Shown here piece by piece: positions 17,758 to 26,456 of a stretch of 64,000 bases of DNA (the first letter of the stretch is position 1; each line of letters begins with the position of its first letter). Source of the stretch: Alphaproteobacteria bacterium (GTDB lineage: Bacteria > Pseudomonadota > Alphaproteobacteria > Rhodobacterales > Rhodobacteraceae); assembly GCA_030427405.1 (NCBI GenBank), contig JAUHXK010000001.1:310001-374000 (forward strand), given 5' to 3'. The notes beneath the pieces were generated by a model. The model was not told the origin of the DNA and did not search any database. It was given only the letters and a program-made list of their open reading frames with translations. The position numbers and the translations under genes were made by a program.

Positions 17758-18147
17758 TCAAGCTTTGCCAAGGCTGCTGCGCAGCACGTTGATCGATGAC
17801 CGGTAGATTGCCAGCGCACGGTCGTGCTGCCGCTTGACTTCGACGGCCTTGAGCATTTCTTCCTCAAGCGAGACCGCGTTGCCGTTCGGGTCACCAGCAT
17901 CACCGACCACATGTTCGGCCCAGACCTGCCCGCCGGATCCGTGGCCGTGCAGATGGCCCCCACGGGTGGCAACCATGTCCGCCGTCCGGGCGCTGTCGTC
18001 GAATGCTGTCTGAAAGGCCTGGATATCGCGCGCCTGGTAACCAGGGGTATCCGCATTGGCCATGTTGCGCGCAATGACGGCCTGCCGTTGCCCGGCATGG
18101 GTTGCCAATGCGTACGCTGTCTTAAAGACGTTCAGGTCATAGAACAT
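17758..18147 (-). CDS. flgB: flagellar proximal rod protein FlgB
   Basis: 129 aa. Contains ARNMANADTPGYQARDI (about residues 25-41) and the EEEMLKAVEVKRQHDRALAI C-terminal rod segment. It is the first gene of the nine-gene minus-strand flagellar operon ending with fliL. The region upstream, shared with fliI, contains a CtrA-like site. Confidence 0.93.
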   Translation of the reverse strand: MFYDLNVFKTAYALATHAGQRQAVIARNMANADTPGYQARDIQAFQTAFDDSARTADMVATRGGHLHGHGSGGQVWAEHVVGDAGDPNGNAVSLEEEMLKAVEVKRQHDRALAIYRSSINVLRSSLGKA

Positions 18148-18170
18148 CGGGGCTTCTCCCTCGATCAATT

Positions 18171-18185
18171 TCAATCAAGGCTTAA
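18171..18185. promoter_or_regulatory. degenerate CtrA-type site between flgB and fliI
   Basis: TCAA-N7-TTAA at 18171-18185, one mismatch from the CtrA consensus TTAA-N7-TTAA. It is in the 83-base divergent promoter region of the flgB operon and fliI. The match is weaker than the ones before motB and flgE. Confidence 0.4.
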
Positions 18186-18230
18186 CCCCGATTCCTTTAG
18201 AAACCGTTTTCAGACACCAGTTGGAGACTC

Positions 18231-19571
18231 ATGATGTCCGATCTCGATCCGATGCTCTTGAAACACGAATTCGACAGGCTGAACCCGGTCCGGCACGTGG
18301 GGCTGGTGACAGGGGTGGCCCGAGGGGTCATCGAAGTTTCCGGTCTGACGCATCAGGCGCGCATCGGCGACCGGCTTGCATTGCAACGCAAATCGGGCGC
18401 GGCGCTGGCGGGCGAAGTTCTGCATGTCGGGGCCGACCACATCCACATGATGCCCGGCGCGGCCCCGGACGGCGTTTGCCTGGGCGACCGCGTGGTTCTG
18501 GAAACATCCCGCGCCTTTGCCCCCGGTTTGCACTGGCTGGGACGGGTCGTGGACCCCTATGGCCAGCCACTGGATGGGCACCCCTTGCTGCCCGGTGGTG
18601 CCGAGCGCGACATCATGCAGGCACCTCCGCGCGCGGTCGACCGCAAACCGCTTGGCGATCGGATGAATACCGGGCTGGCGGTTCTCAATACGATGTTGCC
18701 AATCGTTCAGGGCCAGCGCATCGGCTTGTTCGCCGGGTCCGGCGTAGGCAAGTCCACTCTGCTTGCCACCTTGGCACGGTCGATGCAGGCGGATGCCGTC
18801 GTGATTGCGCTTGTGGGGGAACGCGGGCGAGAGGTGAATGAATTCGTGGAAACAGCGCTGGGCGCCGATGGGCTGGATCGGGCCGTCGTCGTGGCGGCCA
18901 CGTCGGACCAATCCGCCCTGACGCGCAGGCGATGCGCCTGGTCTGCCATGTCAGTTGCCGAGTATTTGCGCGACCAGGGTCTGAACGTGCTGTTTCTGGT
19001 CGATTCCGTCACACGATTTGCCGAAGCCCATCGCGAAATCGCGGTCGCGATGGGCGAAACGCCCTCGCTGCGCGGGTTTCCCCCATCTGTTACCCCCCTG
19101 ATCGCGGGGCTGGGCGAAAGGGCCGGGCCGGGAACGGCTGACCAGGGCGACATCACCGCGGTTTTCAGCGTCCTTGTCGCCGGATCGGACATGGATGAAC
19201 CCGTCGCCGACATCCTGCGGGGTGTGCTTGACGGCCATGTCGTCCTGAGCCGCGATATTGCCGAGCGGGGGCGGTTCCCGGCAATAGACCTTAGCCGCTC
19301 GGTCTCGCGCAGTTTGCCACGCGCCGCATCCGAGGACGAGAATCGGCTGATCGCCGAGGCGCGCAAGCTGGTTGGCGCCTATGAACAATCCCAGGTCATG
19401 ATCAAGGCCGGGCTCTATTCCGAAGGCGCTGACCCCGTGCTGGACCAGGCCGTGCGGGTCCATGATGACCTCGACAGTTTTTTCGGAAGGCCGGAACCGG
19501 ACGGCATCGACAACAGTTTCGCGCACCTGGCCCTGATTCTGCGCCGCGCGGCGGCAGCAGGTCCACGATAG
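18231..19571 (+). CDS. fliI: flagellum-specific ATPase FliI
   Basis: 446 aa. FliI is the hexameric ATPase that prepares substrates for flagellar export. Walker A GSGVGKST is at residues 169-176. Walker B is in LNVLFLVDSVTRFAEAHREI (about 247-262), followed by the F1-ATPase-beta-like segment GETPSLRGFPPSV. FliH and FliJ, its partners, are not adjacent, and the gene is alone on the plus strand between two other transcription units. ATG codons at 18231 and 18234 are both possible starts. Confidence 0.97.
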   Translation: MMSDLDPMLLKHEFDRLNPVRHVGLVTGVARGVIEVSGLTHQARIGDRLALQRKSGAALAGEVLHVGADHIHMMPGAAPDGVCLGDRVVLETSRAFAPGLHWLGRVVDPYGQPLDGHPLLPGGAERDIMQAPPRAVDRKPLGDRMNTGLAVLNTMLPIVQGQRIGLFAGSGVGKSTLLATLARSMQADAVVIALVGERGREVNEFVETALGADGLDRAVVVAATSDQSALTRRRCAWSAMSVAEYLRDQGLNVLFLVDSVTRFAEAHREIAVAMGETPSLRGFPPSVTPLIAGLGERAGPGTADQGDITAVFSVLVAGSDMDEPVADILRGVLDGHVVLSRDIAERGRFPAIDLSRSVSRSLPRAASEDENRLIAEARKLVGAYEQSQVMIKAGLYSEGADPVLDQAVRVHDDLDSFFGRPEPDGIDNSFAHLALILRRAAAAGPR

Positions 19572-19605
19572 AGGCCAGCGCCTGTTTTCCGGACAGTTTT
19601 AAGTG

Positions 19606-19620
19606 TTAAGGCGACCTTAA
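19606..19620. promoter_or_regulatory. CtrA-type binding site upstream of motB
   Basis: TTAA-GGCGACC-TTAA (19606-19620) is an exact match to the CtrA consensus TTAA-N7-TTAA. It is 49 bases before the motB start. In Rhodobacterales CtrA controls flagellar genes, so the context fits; binding has not been tested. Confidence 0.65.
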
Positions 19621-19668
19621 GGGTCCGAATGCTACATCTGGCCACGGGTGATTTTACAGGTGGTGGAG

Positions 19669-20508
19669 ATGGGTGCGCAAACCAACGCGGCGCCAATCAT
19701 CATCAAGAAGAAACGTGTGTCAGGTGGCGATGGCCACCATGGTGGCGCGTGGAAAGTCGCGTATGCCGACTTTGTCACGGCCATGATGGCGTTCTTCATG
19801 TTGATGTGGCTATTGAACGCGACGACGGAAAAGCAACGCAAAGGGCTGGCGGATTACTTTTCGCCCACCATACCGGTCAATCCGGTATCGGGCGGCGGCG
19901 ACGGGGCTTTTGGCGGGAACAATATGTTCTCGGAAAAGACCATGGTAATGGACGGGTCCGGGGCAACAAACCGCAACCCCACAGCGTCCAGGCGGGCCAG
20001 GGGGTCTGCCGGTGTTGACCCCAAGGGCGGCGGGCCAGGCACGCTTGAGGAATTCACGTCGCTTGAGGCCCGGCTGCTGGGGCGCACCGGCGAAAGCATG
20101 GTATCCGACAAGGTGTTCAAGCATATCGTAACGCGCGTGACCGACAGGGGGCTGGTCGTTGAACTGTTCGACACGGAAGACGATGCATTGTTCGAGCCCG
20201 GCACCGACAAACCGACGCCGCTAATGCGCACCCTGGCACATCTGATCGCGCGGTCCTCGGACCTTGTGACCAACATGATCGCCGTTGACGGGCATGTTCG
20301 GTCCGCGCCTGTTGTGGTGGCAAGGAAACAGGTCTGGGACCTGTCGGCCCAGCGGGCGCTGACCGTCCGGCAATTGCTGCAGGACAAGGGCGTCTCGGTA
20401 CAGCGGCTGGACCGTATCACTGGCCACGCAGATCGCGCGCTGAGCGACGAGAACCCCATGGCCGTCCGCAACAACCGGATCGAGGTCGTGTTTCTGCGCA
20501 CGCCCTAG
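19669..20508 (+). CDS. motB: flagellar motor stator protein MotB
   Basis: 279 aa. MotB is the stator subunit that conducts protons and holds peptidoglycan. The N-terminus has one membrane helix with the proton-binding Asp34 in AYADFVTAMMAFFMLMWLL. The C-terminus is an OmpA-like peptidoglycan-binding domain (about 165-279) with ITGHADRALSDENPM and RNNRIEVVFL. The linker is Gly-rich. The ATG at 19669 has GGTGG just upstream. motA, usually adjacent, is not in this window. Confidence 0.95.
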   Translation: MGAQTNAAPIIIKKKRVSGGDGHHGGAWKVAYADFVTAMMAFFMLMWLLNATTEKQRKGLADYFSPTIPVNPVSGGGDGAFGGNNMFSEKTMVMDGSGATNRNPTASRRARGSAGVDPKGGGPGTLEEFTSLEARLLGRTGESMVSDKVFKHIVTRVTDRGLVVELFDTEDDALFEPGTDKPTPLMRTLAHLIARSSDLVTNMIAVDGHVRSAPVVVARKQVWDLSAQRALTVRQLLQDKGVSVQRLDRITGHADRALSDENPMAVRNNRIEVVFLRTP

Positions 20509-20535
20509 CGCAAACGATAGACCGCATTTTAGCTG

Positions 20536-20550
20536 TTAGCGCGCTGTTAA
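20536..20550. promoter_or_regulatory. CtrA-type binding site upstream of flgE
   Basis: TTAG-CGCGCTG-TTAA (20536-20550) differs from TTAA-N7-TTAA at one base. It lies 53 bases before the flgE start, at a distance like the motB site. Confidence 0.5.
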
Positions 20551-20603
20551 GGGGGCGTGCGTTACCTGTTGTTGCAACGACAGACGCAACAAAGGGGCGC
20601 GCG

Positions 20604-21899
20604 ATGACCATTTCCTCTTCGCTCAATGCCGGTGTGGCCGCGTTGAAGGCCAACGCAAACAGGCTGGCAACGATTTCCGACAATATCGCCAACTCTTCGA
20701 CCTATGGGTACAAAAGGGTTGAAACCGACTTTCATTCAATGGTCACCGCTGGCGAAGGCGGCGCCTATTCCGCCGGTGGCGTTCGGACCACGACACAACG
20801 CCTGATCGACCAGCGCGGGTCGTTGGTCACAACCGACAACTCCACGGATCTGGCCGTGCGCGACCGCGGCATGATCCCTGTCATGCAAAGCTCTCAGATC
20901 GGGTCCGGCACAACCGAGATGCTGCTGGCAACGACCGGGTCTTTCCGGGCAGACCCAAATGGGTACCTGGTGACCGAATCAGGGCTGGTATTGTTGGGTT
21001 GGCCAGCTGCTGCCGACGGCTCGATCCCCTCGGTTCCGCGGGATACGCCTGCCGCGTTGCAGCCCGTACAGCTGAGCGTCAATCAGCTTTCTGGTTCGCC
21101 GACAACCGAAATGAACCTGCGTATGAACCTGCCCGCAACGGCAACCGATGCAGGCGCGGCCGGCGACACCCAGCCCCTGTCAGTCGAATATTTCGACAAC
21201 CTGGGCAAGTCGGAAAGCGTCGATATCGAACTGGTTCCCACCGTTCCCGCGACGGGGTCCAGCAACGAATGGACCATGATCCTGCGCGATTCGGCCTCGG
21301 GCGGGGCGACGATCGGCGAATACACGTTGACCTTCACCGACAGCCGAACAGCCGGTGGTACCCTGGCCAGCGTCACCGCGGTCACTGGTGGGGCCTATGA
21401 CCCAGCCACCGGCAGTTTCCTCGTCAACGTGGCGGGCGGCCCGATGGAGATCAACATTGGCGAGATCGGCGATGCCAACGGAATTACTCAGCTGTCAGAT
21501 ACCTTTGCGCCTGTTTCGATCACCCGCGACGGGGCCGCGGTCGGCACGATGACCAGCGTGGAAATCGACGAAAACGGATATGTCTATGCCTTCTATGATA
21601 CCGGCGTCAGCCGCCGCATGTACCAGATACCGCTTGCCGATGTTCCCAATCCCAACGGGCTGACAGCATTGGACAGTCAGACCTACGCCCCGTCACGGGA
21701 TAGCGGCACATTTTTTCTCTGGAACGCGGGCGACGGCCCGACCGGCGACCTGATCTCGTTCGCCCGCGAGGAATCCACGACCGATGTCGCGACCGAACTG
21801 ACTTCCATGATCCAGACCCAGCGCGCCTATTCATCAAGCGCCAAGGTGATCCAGACCGTCGACGAAATGCTGCAGGAGACCACGAACATCAAACGCTGA
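20604..21899 (+). CDS. flgE: flagellar hook protein FlgE
   Basis: 431 aa, the universal-joint protein of the hook. N-terminal SSLNAGVAALKANANRLAT and DNIANSSTYGYKRVETDF form the D0 signature, and the C-terminus has ELTSMIQTQRAYSSSAKVIQ. The middle is a variable domain, as usual. It begins a plus-strand run flgE-flgK-flgL-flgI, with 33 bases between it and flgK. Confidence 0.96.
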   Translation: MTISSSLNAGVAALKANANRLATISDNIANSSTYGYKRVETDFHSMVTAGEGGAYSAGGVRTTTQRLIDQRGSLVTTDNSTDLAVRDRGMIPVMQSSQIGSGTTEMLLATTGSFRADPNGYLVTESGLVLLGWPAAADGSIPSVPRDTPAALQPVQLSVNQLSGSPTTEMNLRMNLPATATDAGAAGDTQPLSVEYFDNLGKSESVDIELVPTVPATGSSNEWTMILRDSASGGATIGEYTLTFTDSRTAGGTLASVTAVTGGAYDPATGSFLVNVAGGPMEINIGEIGDANGITQLSDTFAPVSITRDGAAVGTMTSVEIDENGYVYAFYDTGVSRRMYQIPLADVPNPNGLTALDSQTYAPSRDSGTFFLWNAGDGPTGDLISFAREESTTDVATELTSMIQTQRAYSSSAKVIQTVDEMLQETTNIKR

Positions 21900-21932
21900 T
21901 TGTGGCCTGACCCGAAGAAAGGAACCTGATCC

Positions 21933-23384
21933 ATGAACATGTCGACAGCTCTGAGCAATGCGCTGAGCGGGCTGAATGCCGCCAGCCGGGGCGCCTCGGT
22001 CGTATCGGGCAACATCGCAAACGCCCTGACACCGGGATATGCGCAGCGATCGCTCGAGCTGGCCTCCAGCACCATATCCGGAAACGGGGTCAGCGTTGTC
22101 GGCATAACCCGGAACGATGATCCGGTGCTCATTGCCAACCTGCGCGCGGCCGATGCCGAATTGGGACACAGCGCGGCTGTTTCCCAATTCCATACAGGGT
22201 TCGAAAACCTTGTTGGATCGGGTGATGATACCGCATCGATAGCCGCCCGGCTTGCGGGTTTTGAAAGCAGCCTGATCACCGCCGCCAGCCTTCCGGATTC
22301 GGACGAGCGGCTTGACCTGGTTGTCCAGGCCGCCCGAGACTTGGCCGTGGCGCTCAATACCGCCTCGGAAGGGGTGCGGCAGATGCGATCAGACGCGGAC
22401 CGCACGATCAGTTCGCAAGTCGACACGCTGAATACGACATTGAAGGACCTCGAAGAGCTCAACGCCAAAATACCCGCCTTGCGAAACTCTGGCGGCGATA
22501 TCTCAAGCCTTCTGGACCAGAGGCAGGCGCTGGTCGACGACGTAAACGCGTTGATTCCCGTGAACGTGATTGCGCGCGACAATGATCGCATCTCATTGTA
22601 TTCGGATGGTGGCCTTATCCTGCTGGACAGTTCGGCCGCCGAGTTTTCCTTTTCCCAAACCGGCGATACGATGCCGCATATGACGGTCTCGAACGGGTTG
22701 CTGTCCGGGCTCGAACTCGACGGAAACCCGGTACGTGTCAGCGGCAATTCGGCCCAAATCCGCGGTGGGGCCCTGATGGCCCAGTTCGAAATCCGGGATG
22801 AGCTGTCGATTGAGGCGCAAGAGCAGCTCGACACGGTTGCGCGCGATCTTATCGAACGTTTCGAAACATCGGGGCTGGATCCTACGCTGACCGCAACAGA
22901 CCCAGGGCTGTTCACGGATGACGGCAGTCGTTTCGACGCGGCAGCCCCTGCCGGTCTTGCCCTGCGCATCGAACTGAACGCCGTGGTTGACCCCGAAGCC
23001 GGAGGCGACAGTTGGAAACTGCGCAGCGGGATTGGCGCGGCGGCATCCGGCGATCAGGGCGACGCGACCCAACTTCAGGCTTTCAGCGCAATTCTGACAA
23101 CCGCGCGCGCCGTTGCCGGCGGAACTTTCGGCACCGGCCTCATGCGGGCGGCGGATGTCAGCGAAGCCTTGATAACCAAGGCAGGTTCCGACGCGCATAC
23201 GGCCGAACAGCGCCTGTCTTTCGCGACCAGCTCACAATTGGAGATGGAGGCCATGGTGGCCGAACAAGGCGTCGACACAGATGCCGAGCTGCAACGGATG
23301 ATGCAGATCGAACAGGCCTATGCCGCAAATGCGCGGATCATTTCCGTCATTGATGAACTGATGGACACTTTGCTGGGACTTTGA
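21933..23384 (+). CDS. flgK: flagellar hook-filament junction protein FlgK (HAP1)
   Basis: 483 aa. FlgK is the first junction protein between hook and filament. The N-terminal ALSNALSGLNAASRGASVVS and SGNIANALTPGYAQRSLEL and the C-terminal EAMVAEQGVDTDAELQRMMQ plus IEQAYAANARIISVIDELMD are the family ends. It overlaps flgL by four bases. Confidence 0.96.
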   Translation: MNMSTALSNALSGLNAASRGASVVSGNIANALTPGYAQRSLELASSTISGNGVSVVGITRNDDPVLIANLRAADAELGHSAAVSQFHTGFENLVGSGDDTASIAARLAGFESSLITAASLPDSDERLDLVVQAARDLAVALNTASEGVRQMRSDADRTISSQVDTLNTTLKDLEELNAKIPALRNSGGDISSLLDQRQALVDDVNALIPVNVIARDNDRISLYSDGGLILLDSSAAEFSFSQTGDTMPHMTVSNGLLSGLELDGNPVRVSGNSAQIRGGALMAQFEIRDELSIEAQEQLDTVARDLIERFETSGLDPTLTATDPGLFTDDGSRFDAAAPAGLALRIELNAVVDPEAGGDSWKLRSGIGAAASGDQGDATQLQAFSAILTTARAVAGGTFGTGLMRAADVSEALITKAGSDAHTAEQRLSFATSSQLEMEAMVAEQGVDTDAELQRMMQIEQAYAANARIISVIDELMDTLLGL

Positions 23385-24391
23385 CCATGACACTGACTTC
23401 AATTGGCGATCTGGCGCGCGGTCTGACCCTGCGCACCCGCAGCACGGAAATCAGGACGCAGATCGAAACGCTGTCTTATGAAATGTCCACCGGCCAGGTG
23501 CAGGACCTGTCCGTTCATCTGGGCGGCGATTATGCGCATTTGCTTGACCTTGATCACAGTCTTGCGCGCCTGGATGCGTTCTCTGTAGCAACGGCCGAGA
23601 CACAGCTGTTCACCGACGCCATGCAACTGAGCCTGACGACCTTTGCCGAGTCCGCGGGCGAGGTCACGTCCGCCCTGCTGTCCTTTGGCACGTCCAACCA
23701 ATCGGTCACCCATGAACAGGCCTCGGTCTTGGCCCGAAATGAACTGGATACGATGGTCTCTTCGCTGAATGCGCGGGCGGGCGGGCGCAGCCTGTTTTCC
23801 GGCACCGCGACGGATGTTTCTCCGCTGGCTTCGTCTGATGCGTTGCTGGCCGCGCTTGAGGCTGAATTGACCGGTTTGACCACCGCAACCGATATCAGGC
23901 AGGCCGCCGAAGACTGGTTCAACGATCCCGCCGGGTTCGAGGCCACATTTTACCAGGGGTCCACTACACCCCTCTCGCCGATGCAGATTTCGGAAAATGA
24001 ACGTATCGATCTTCCGATCACCGCAAATGACCAGACGCTTAAGGATGCGATGCGCGACGTCGCCATCGCCGCGCTGGTCTCTGACGACGCGCTGGCCATG
24101 CCCACCGCTCAGCGCACCGCCCTGTTCGTTCAGCTTGGAACCAGCCTGGCCAACACGAACTCTGGGATCGTCAACCTACGCGCGCAAGTCGGCGCCGCCG
24201 AGGCCCGAGTCGAACAAGCCGCCACCCGAAATTCTGCCGCGCAAACCAGTGCCGAATATGCACGCGGCGCCCTGATCGAGGCAGACCCGTACGAGACGGC
24301 AACCAAGCTTCAAACCGTTCAGTTTCAGCTGGAAAGCCTCTATTCCGTAACCGTTCGCAACGCGAGCCTGTCCCTGGTGAACTTCCTGTGA
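23381..24391 (+). CDS. flgL: flagellar hook-associated protein FlgL (HAP3)
   Basis: 336 aa. Second junction protein, with flagellin-like ends. The N-terminus RTRSTEIRTQIETLSYEMST and the C-terminal QTSAEYARGALIEADPYETA then LQTVQFQLESLYSVTVRNAS match the flagellin/FlgL C-terminal D0 helix. The middle is divergent. Start codon overlaps flgK (ATGA) and it overlaps flgI by four bases. Confidence 0.92.
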   Translation: MTMTLTSIGDLARGLTLRTRSTEIRTQIETLSYEMSTGQVQDLSVHLGGDYAHLLDLDHSLARLDAFSVATAETQLFTDAMQLSLTTFAESAGEVTSALLSFGTSNQSVTHEQASVLARNELDTMVSSLNARAGGRSLFSGTATDVSPLASSDALLAALEAELTGLTTATDIRQAAEDWFNDPAGFEATFYQGSTTPLSPMQISENERIDLPITANDQTLKDAMRDVAIAALVSDDALAMPTAQRTALFVQLGTSLANTNSGIVNLRAQVGAAEARVEQAATRNSAAQTSAEYARGALIEADPYETATKLQTVQFQLESLYSVTVRNASLSLVNFL

Positions 24392-25485
24392 TCCGCGTTT
24401 TTGTCTTTCTGCTGCTCATTTGTCCAAGTCTTGCCTGTGCTGGCGCCATTCGCCTCAAGGACCTGGTGGATTTCGATGGGGTCCGTGGGAACGATCTGGT
24501 CGGGTATGGCCTTGTCGTCGGGTTGAATGGCACGGGCGATGGGCTCAGGAACTCTCCGTTCACCGAAGAAATCATGTCCAGCATACTTGAACGCCTGGGC
24601 GTTAACGTGAATGGCGAGGATTTTCGCCCCAAGAACGTGGCAGCAGTTTTGGTGACAGCGACATTGCCGCCTTTTGCCCGGGTTGGTGGCCAGATTGACG
24701 TAACCGTTTCTGCAATCGGCGATTCCAAGGGCCTGTTGGGCGGGACATTGGTCATGACGCCGCTGAACGCGGCCGACGGCCAGATATACGCCGTTGCGCA
24801 GGGAACGGTCCTGGCTGGCGGCGCCGCAGCCGAAGGTGATGCGGCGGCTGTGGTCCGGGGCGTTCCGACCTCTGGCGTCATCCCGTCGGGCGCGCGTATC
24901 GAGCGGGAGATTGATTTCGAGCTTTCGGCCCTGACCCAGATGCGGCTTGCCTTGCGGGAACCAGATTTCACAACCGCCGGGCGGATCGAAAACGCAATCA
25001 ACTCGGAATTCAACCGGGCCGTTGCGGTCATGCGCGATTCTGGCACGGTCGAACTGAACATTGCGGCCACGCGGGCCCCCTCGACCGCGCATGCCATAGG
25101 ACGGATCGAAAACATCCTGGTCGAACCGGAACGCAAGGCGCGGGTCGTCGTTGACCAAAGGTCGGGAACAATCGTCATGGGGCGCGACGTGCGAATTTCG
25201 CGCGTGGCAGTATCGCAGGGCAACCTGACACTCAGGGTCGAAGAAGCCCCGATCGCCATTCAACCCAACCCTTTTGCGCGCGGCGAAACAGTCGTCGTTC
25301 CCAGAACGGTTGCAGACATAGAAGAAGACGAGGGAACCGGCCTAGCGGAAATCCCGGATGCCACCACCCTGTCCGAGGTTGTGGCGGGGCTGAACGCCCT
25401 GGGCGTATCGCCGCGGGACATGATCGACATTCTGAAAACCATCAAGGCGGCCGGGGCGCTTCATGCCGAATTCGTTGTACGTTGA
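24388..25485 (+). CDS. flgI: flagellar P-ring protein FlgI
   Basis: 365 aa. FlgI forms the periplasmic P-ring. A signal peptide ends near CAGA (about residue 18). Strong family blocks are RLKDLVDFDGVRGNDLVGYG, VVGLNGTGDGLRN, LKNVA-type FRPKNVAAVLVTATLPPFA, and the C-terminal NALGVSPRDMIDILKTIKAA. It is the last gene of the plus-strand hook operon and converges with the minus-strand AAA+ operon. Confidence 0.97.
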   Translation: MIRVFVFLLLICPSLACAGAIRLKDLVDFDGVRGNDLVGYGLVVGLNGTGDGLRNSPFTEEIMSSILERLGVNVNGEDFRPKNVAAVLVTATLPPFARVGGQIDVTVSAIGDSKGLLGGTLVMTPLNAADGQIYAVAQGTVLAGGAAAEGDAAAVVRGVPTSGVIPSGARIEREIDFELSALTQMRLALREPDFTTAGRIENAINSEFNRAVAVMRDSGTVELNIAATRAPSTAHAIGRIENILVEPERKARVVVDQRSGTIVMGRDVRISRVAVSQGNLTLRVEEAPIAIQPNPFARGETVVVPRTVADIEEDEGTGLAEIPDATTLSEVVAGLNALGVSPRDMIDILKTIKAAGALHAEFVVR

Positions 25486-25512
25486 CGCCCCGCCAATGGG
25501 CGCAACGTCAAC
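25481..25512. terminator. hairpin between flgI and the AAA+ operon
   Basis: GTTGACG (25481-25487) pairs with CGTCAAC (25506-25512) and an inner CGCCC/GGGCG can extend it. It lies between convergent units, overlapping the flgI stop. No T-run is present, so it may be only a structural barrier. Confidence 0.35.
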
Positions 25513-25533
25513 GAAAAGAAAAGCTCGTCTGGG

Positions 25534-26178
25534 CTATTTCGATTTCCAACTGTCCAGCCACCGGCGAAACCTGTTGCGGCGATCCTCGAATGCATCTCCG
25601 GCGGCATAGAACCCGTCTTCGACATTTTCTATCATCGGATCAATCCGCGCCTGTCGAAACCGGCGCCACCGCACCCAGATCGCCCAAAGCACCGCAAAAA
25701 ACAGCGTCAGGAAAACAATGTTGAACCATGGAATGATCCGAACATCTGGCCCTTCGACATGTTTGATGAAGATCGCATTGGGAAAGATCGACATGAATTC
25801 GTTTCGCCAGCCGTAATGCGTGACGACAACCCATTCCGGGTTGTCCTTGGTCGACTTTGCGTCATTCGCCTCGGTATACAGATTGGCCGTATCGAACTTG
25901 AAATAGAAGGGCCAACCCCAACCGGTATCCTCGTTGCGATAGACAATCGGCTTGCCATTGGCGCGAACCGCCTGGATGAACTGAACATCGCGATTGGACA
26001 GGCTGGTCGATTGGTCCTCGGGTTCGGACCAGAAAATGCGGGTCCAGTCGGTCAGGTCCTGACGCTCTTCGTATGTGTTGACGATCCGCACCACATCGTG
26101 TTGCGGCAACGAATATTGCAGGATCGCAGCGACCGTGCCCCAAAAGATCAGAATGACTGCCCATTTCAGATAGGCCAT
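25534..26178 (-). CDS. DUF1523-like membrane protein (AAA+ operon, gene 8)
   Basis: 214 aa. One N-terminal membrane helix (about residues 5-22) is followed by a soluble, mixed alpha/beta region of about 125 residues with many aromatic residues (WTRIFWSEP, DTGWGWPFYFKFDTANLYT). A second helix (IPWFNIVFLTLFFAVLWAIW, about 149-168) precedes a basic Arg-rich tail. The region between the two helices should face the periplasm. This resembles the DUF1523 family, for which no function is known to me. It is the last gene of the operon, ten bases after the 88-aa membrane gene. Confidence 0.75.
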   Translation of the reverse strand: MAYLKWAVILIFWGTVAAILQYSLPQHDVVRIVNTYEERQDLTDWTRIFWSEPEDQSTSLSNRDVQFIQAVRANGKPIVYRNEDTGWGWPFYFKFDTANLYTEANDAKSTKDNPEWVVVTHYGWRNEFMSIFPNAIFIKHVEGPDVRIIPWFNIVFLTLFFAVLWAIWVRWRRFRQARIDPMIENVEDGFYAAGDAFEDRRNRFRRWLDSWKSK

Positions 26179-26188
26179 GCCGTAAACC

Positions 26189-26455
26189 TCACATGTAATT
26201 CACGATATATATCAACGCACCGATTGCCACCCAGGGAACGACAAAGACGCCCAGGATCAGTTTGCGCCGGAACGAATTGTCATAGACATGCAGACCCCGT
26301 TCCACAAAGGCTTGCTTATTGCCCTTCTTGCCCTTTTCGTCCCACCAGGTCTCAAGCTTTCGACGGCGCACCCCGCGCGAGTAGAACGACAGCGCGACAT
26401 AGCCAATCGCCTGGATGACCAGCAGGACCAGAAACAGGCGCATCGCTCCGATCAT
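26189..26455 (-). CDS. 88-aa two-helix membrane protein (AAA+ operon, gene 7)
   Basis: Two membrane helices at about residues 6-24 and 64-86 flank a charged cytosolic segment of about 35 residues (RRRKLETWWDEKGKKG). The basic residues next to the first helix suggest that this loop is cytosolic and both ends are outside. No family is recognised. One base separates it from the upstream soluble gene, and ten from the DUF1523-like gene, so it is likely part of the same transcript. Base composition is like the neighbours, unlike genes 2 and 5. Confidence 0.75.
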   Translation of the reverse strand: MIGAMRLFLVLLVIQAIGYVALSFYSRGVRRRKLETWWDEKGKKGNKQAFVERGLHVYDNSFRRKLILGVFVVPWVAIGALIYIVNYM

Positions 26456-26456
26456 A

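Noticed and set aside
21827-22969. 380-aa minus-strand open frame
   Set aside because: Antisense to flgK and flgE; serine/arginine-rich with no domain.
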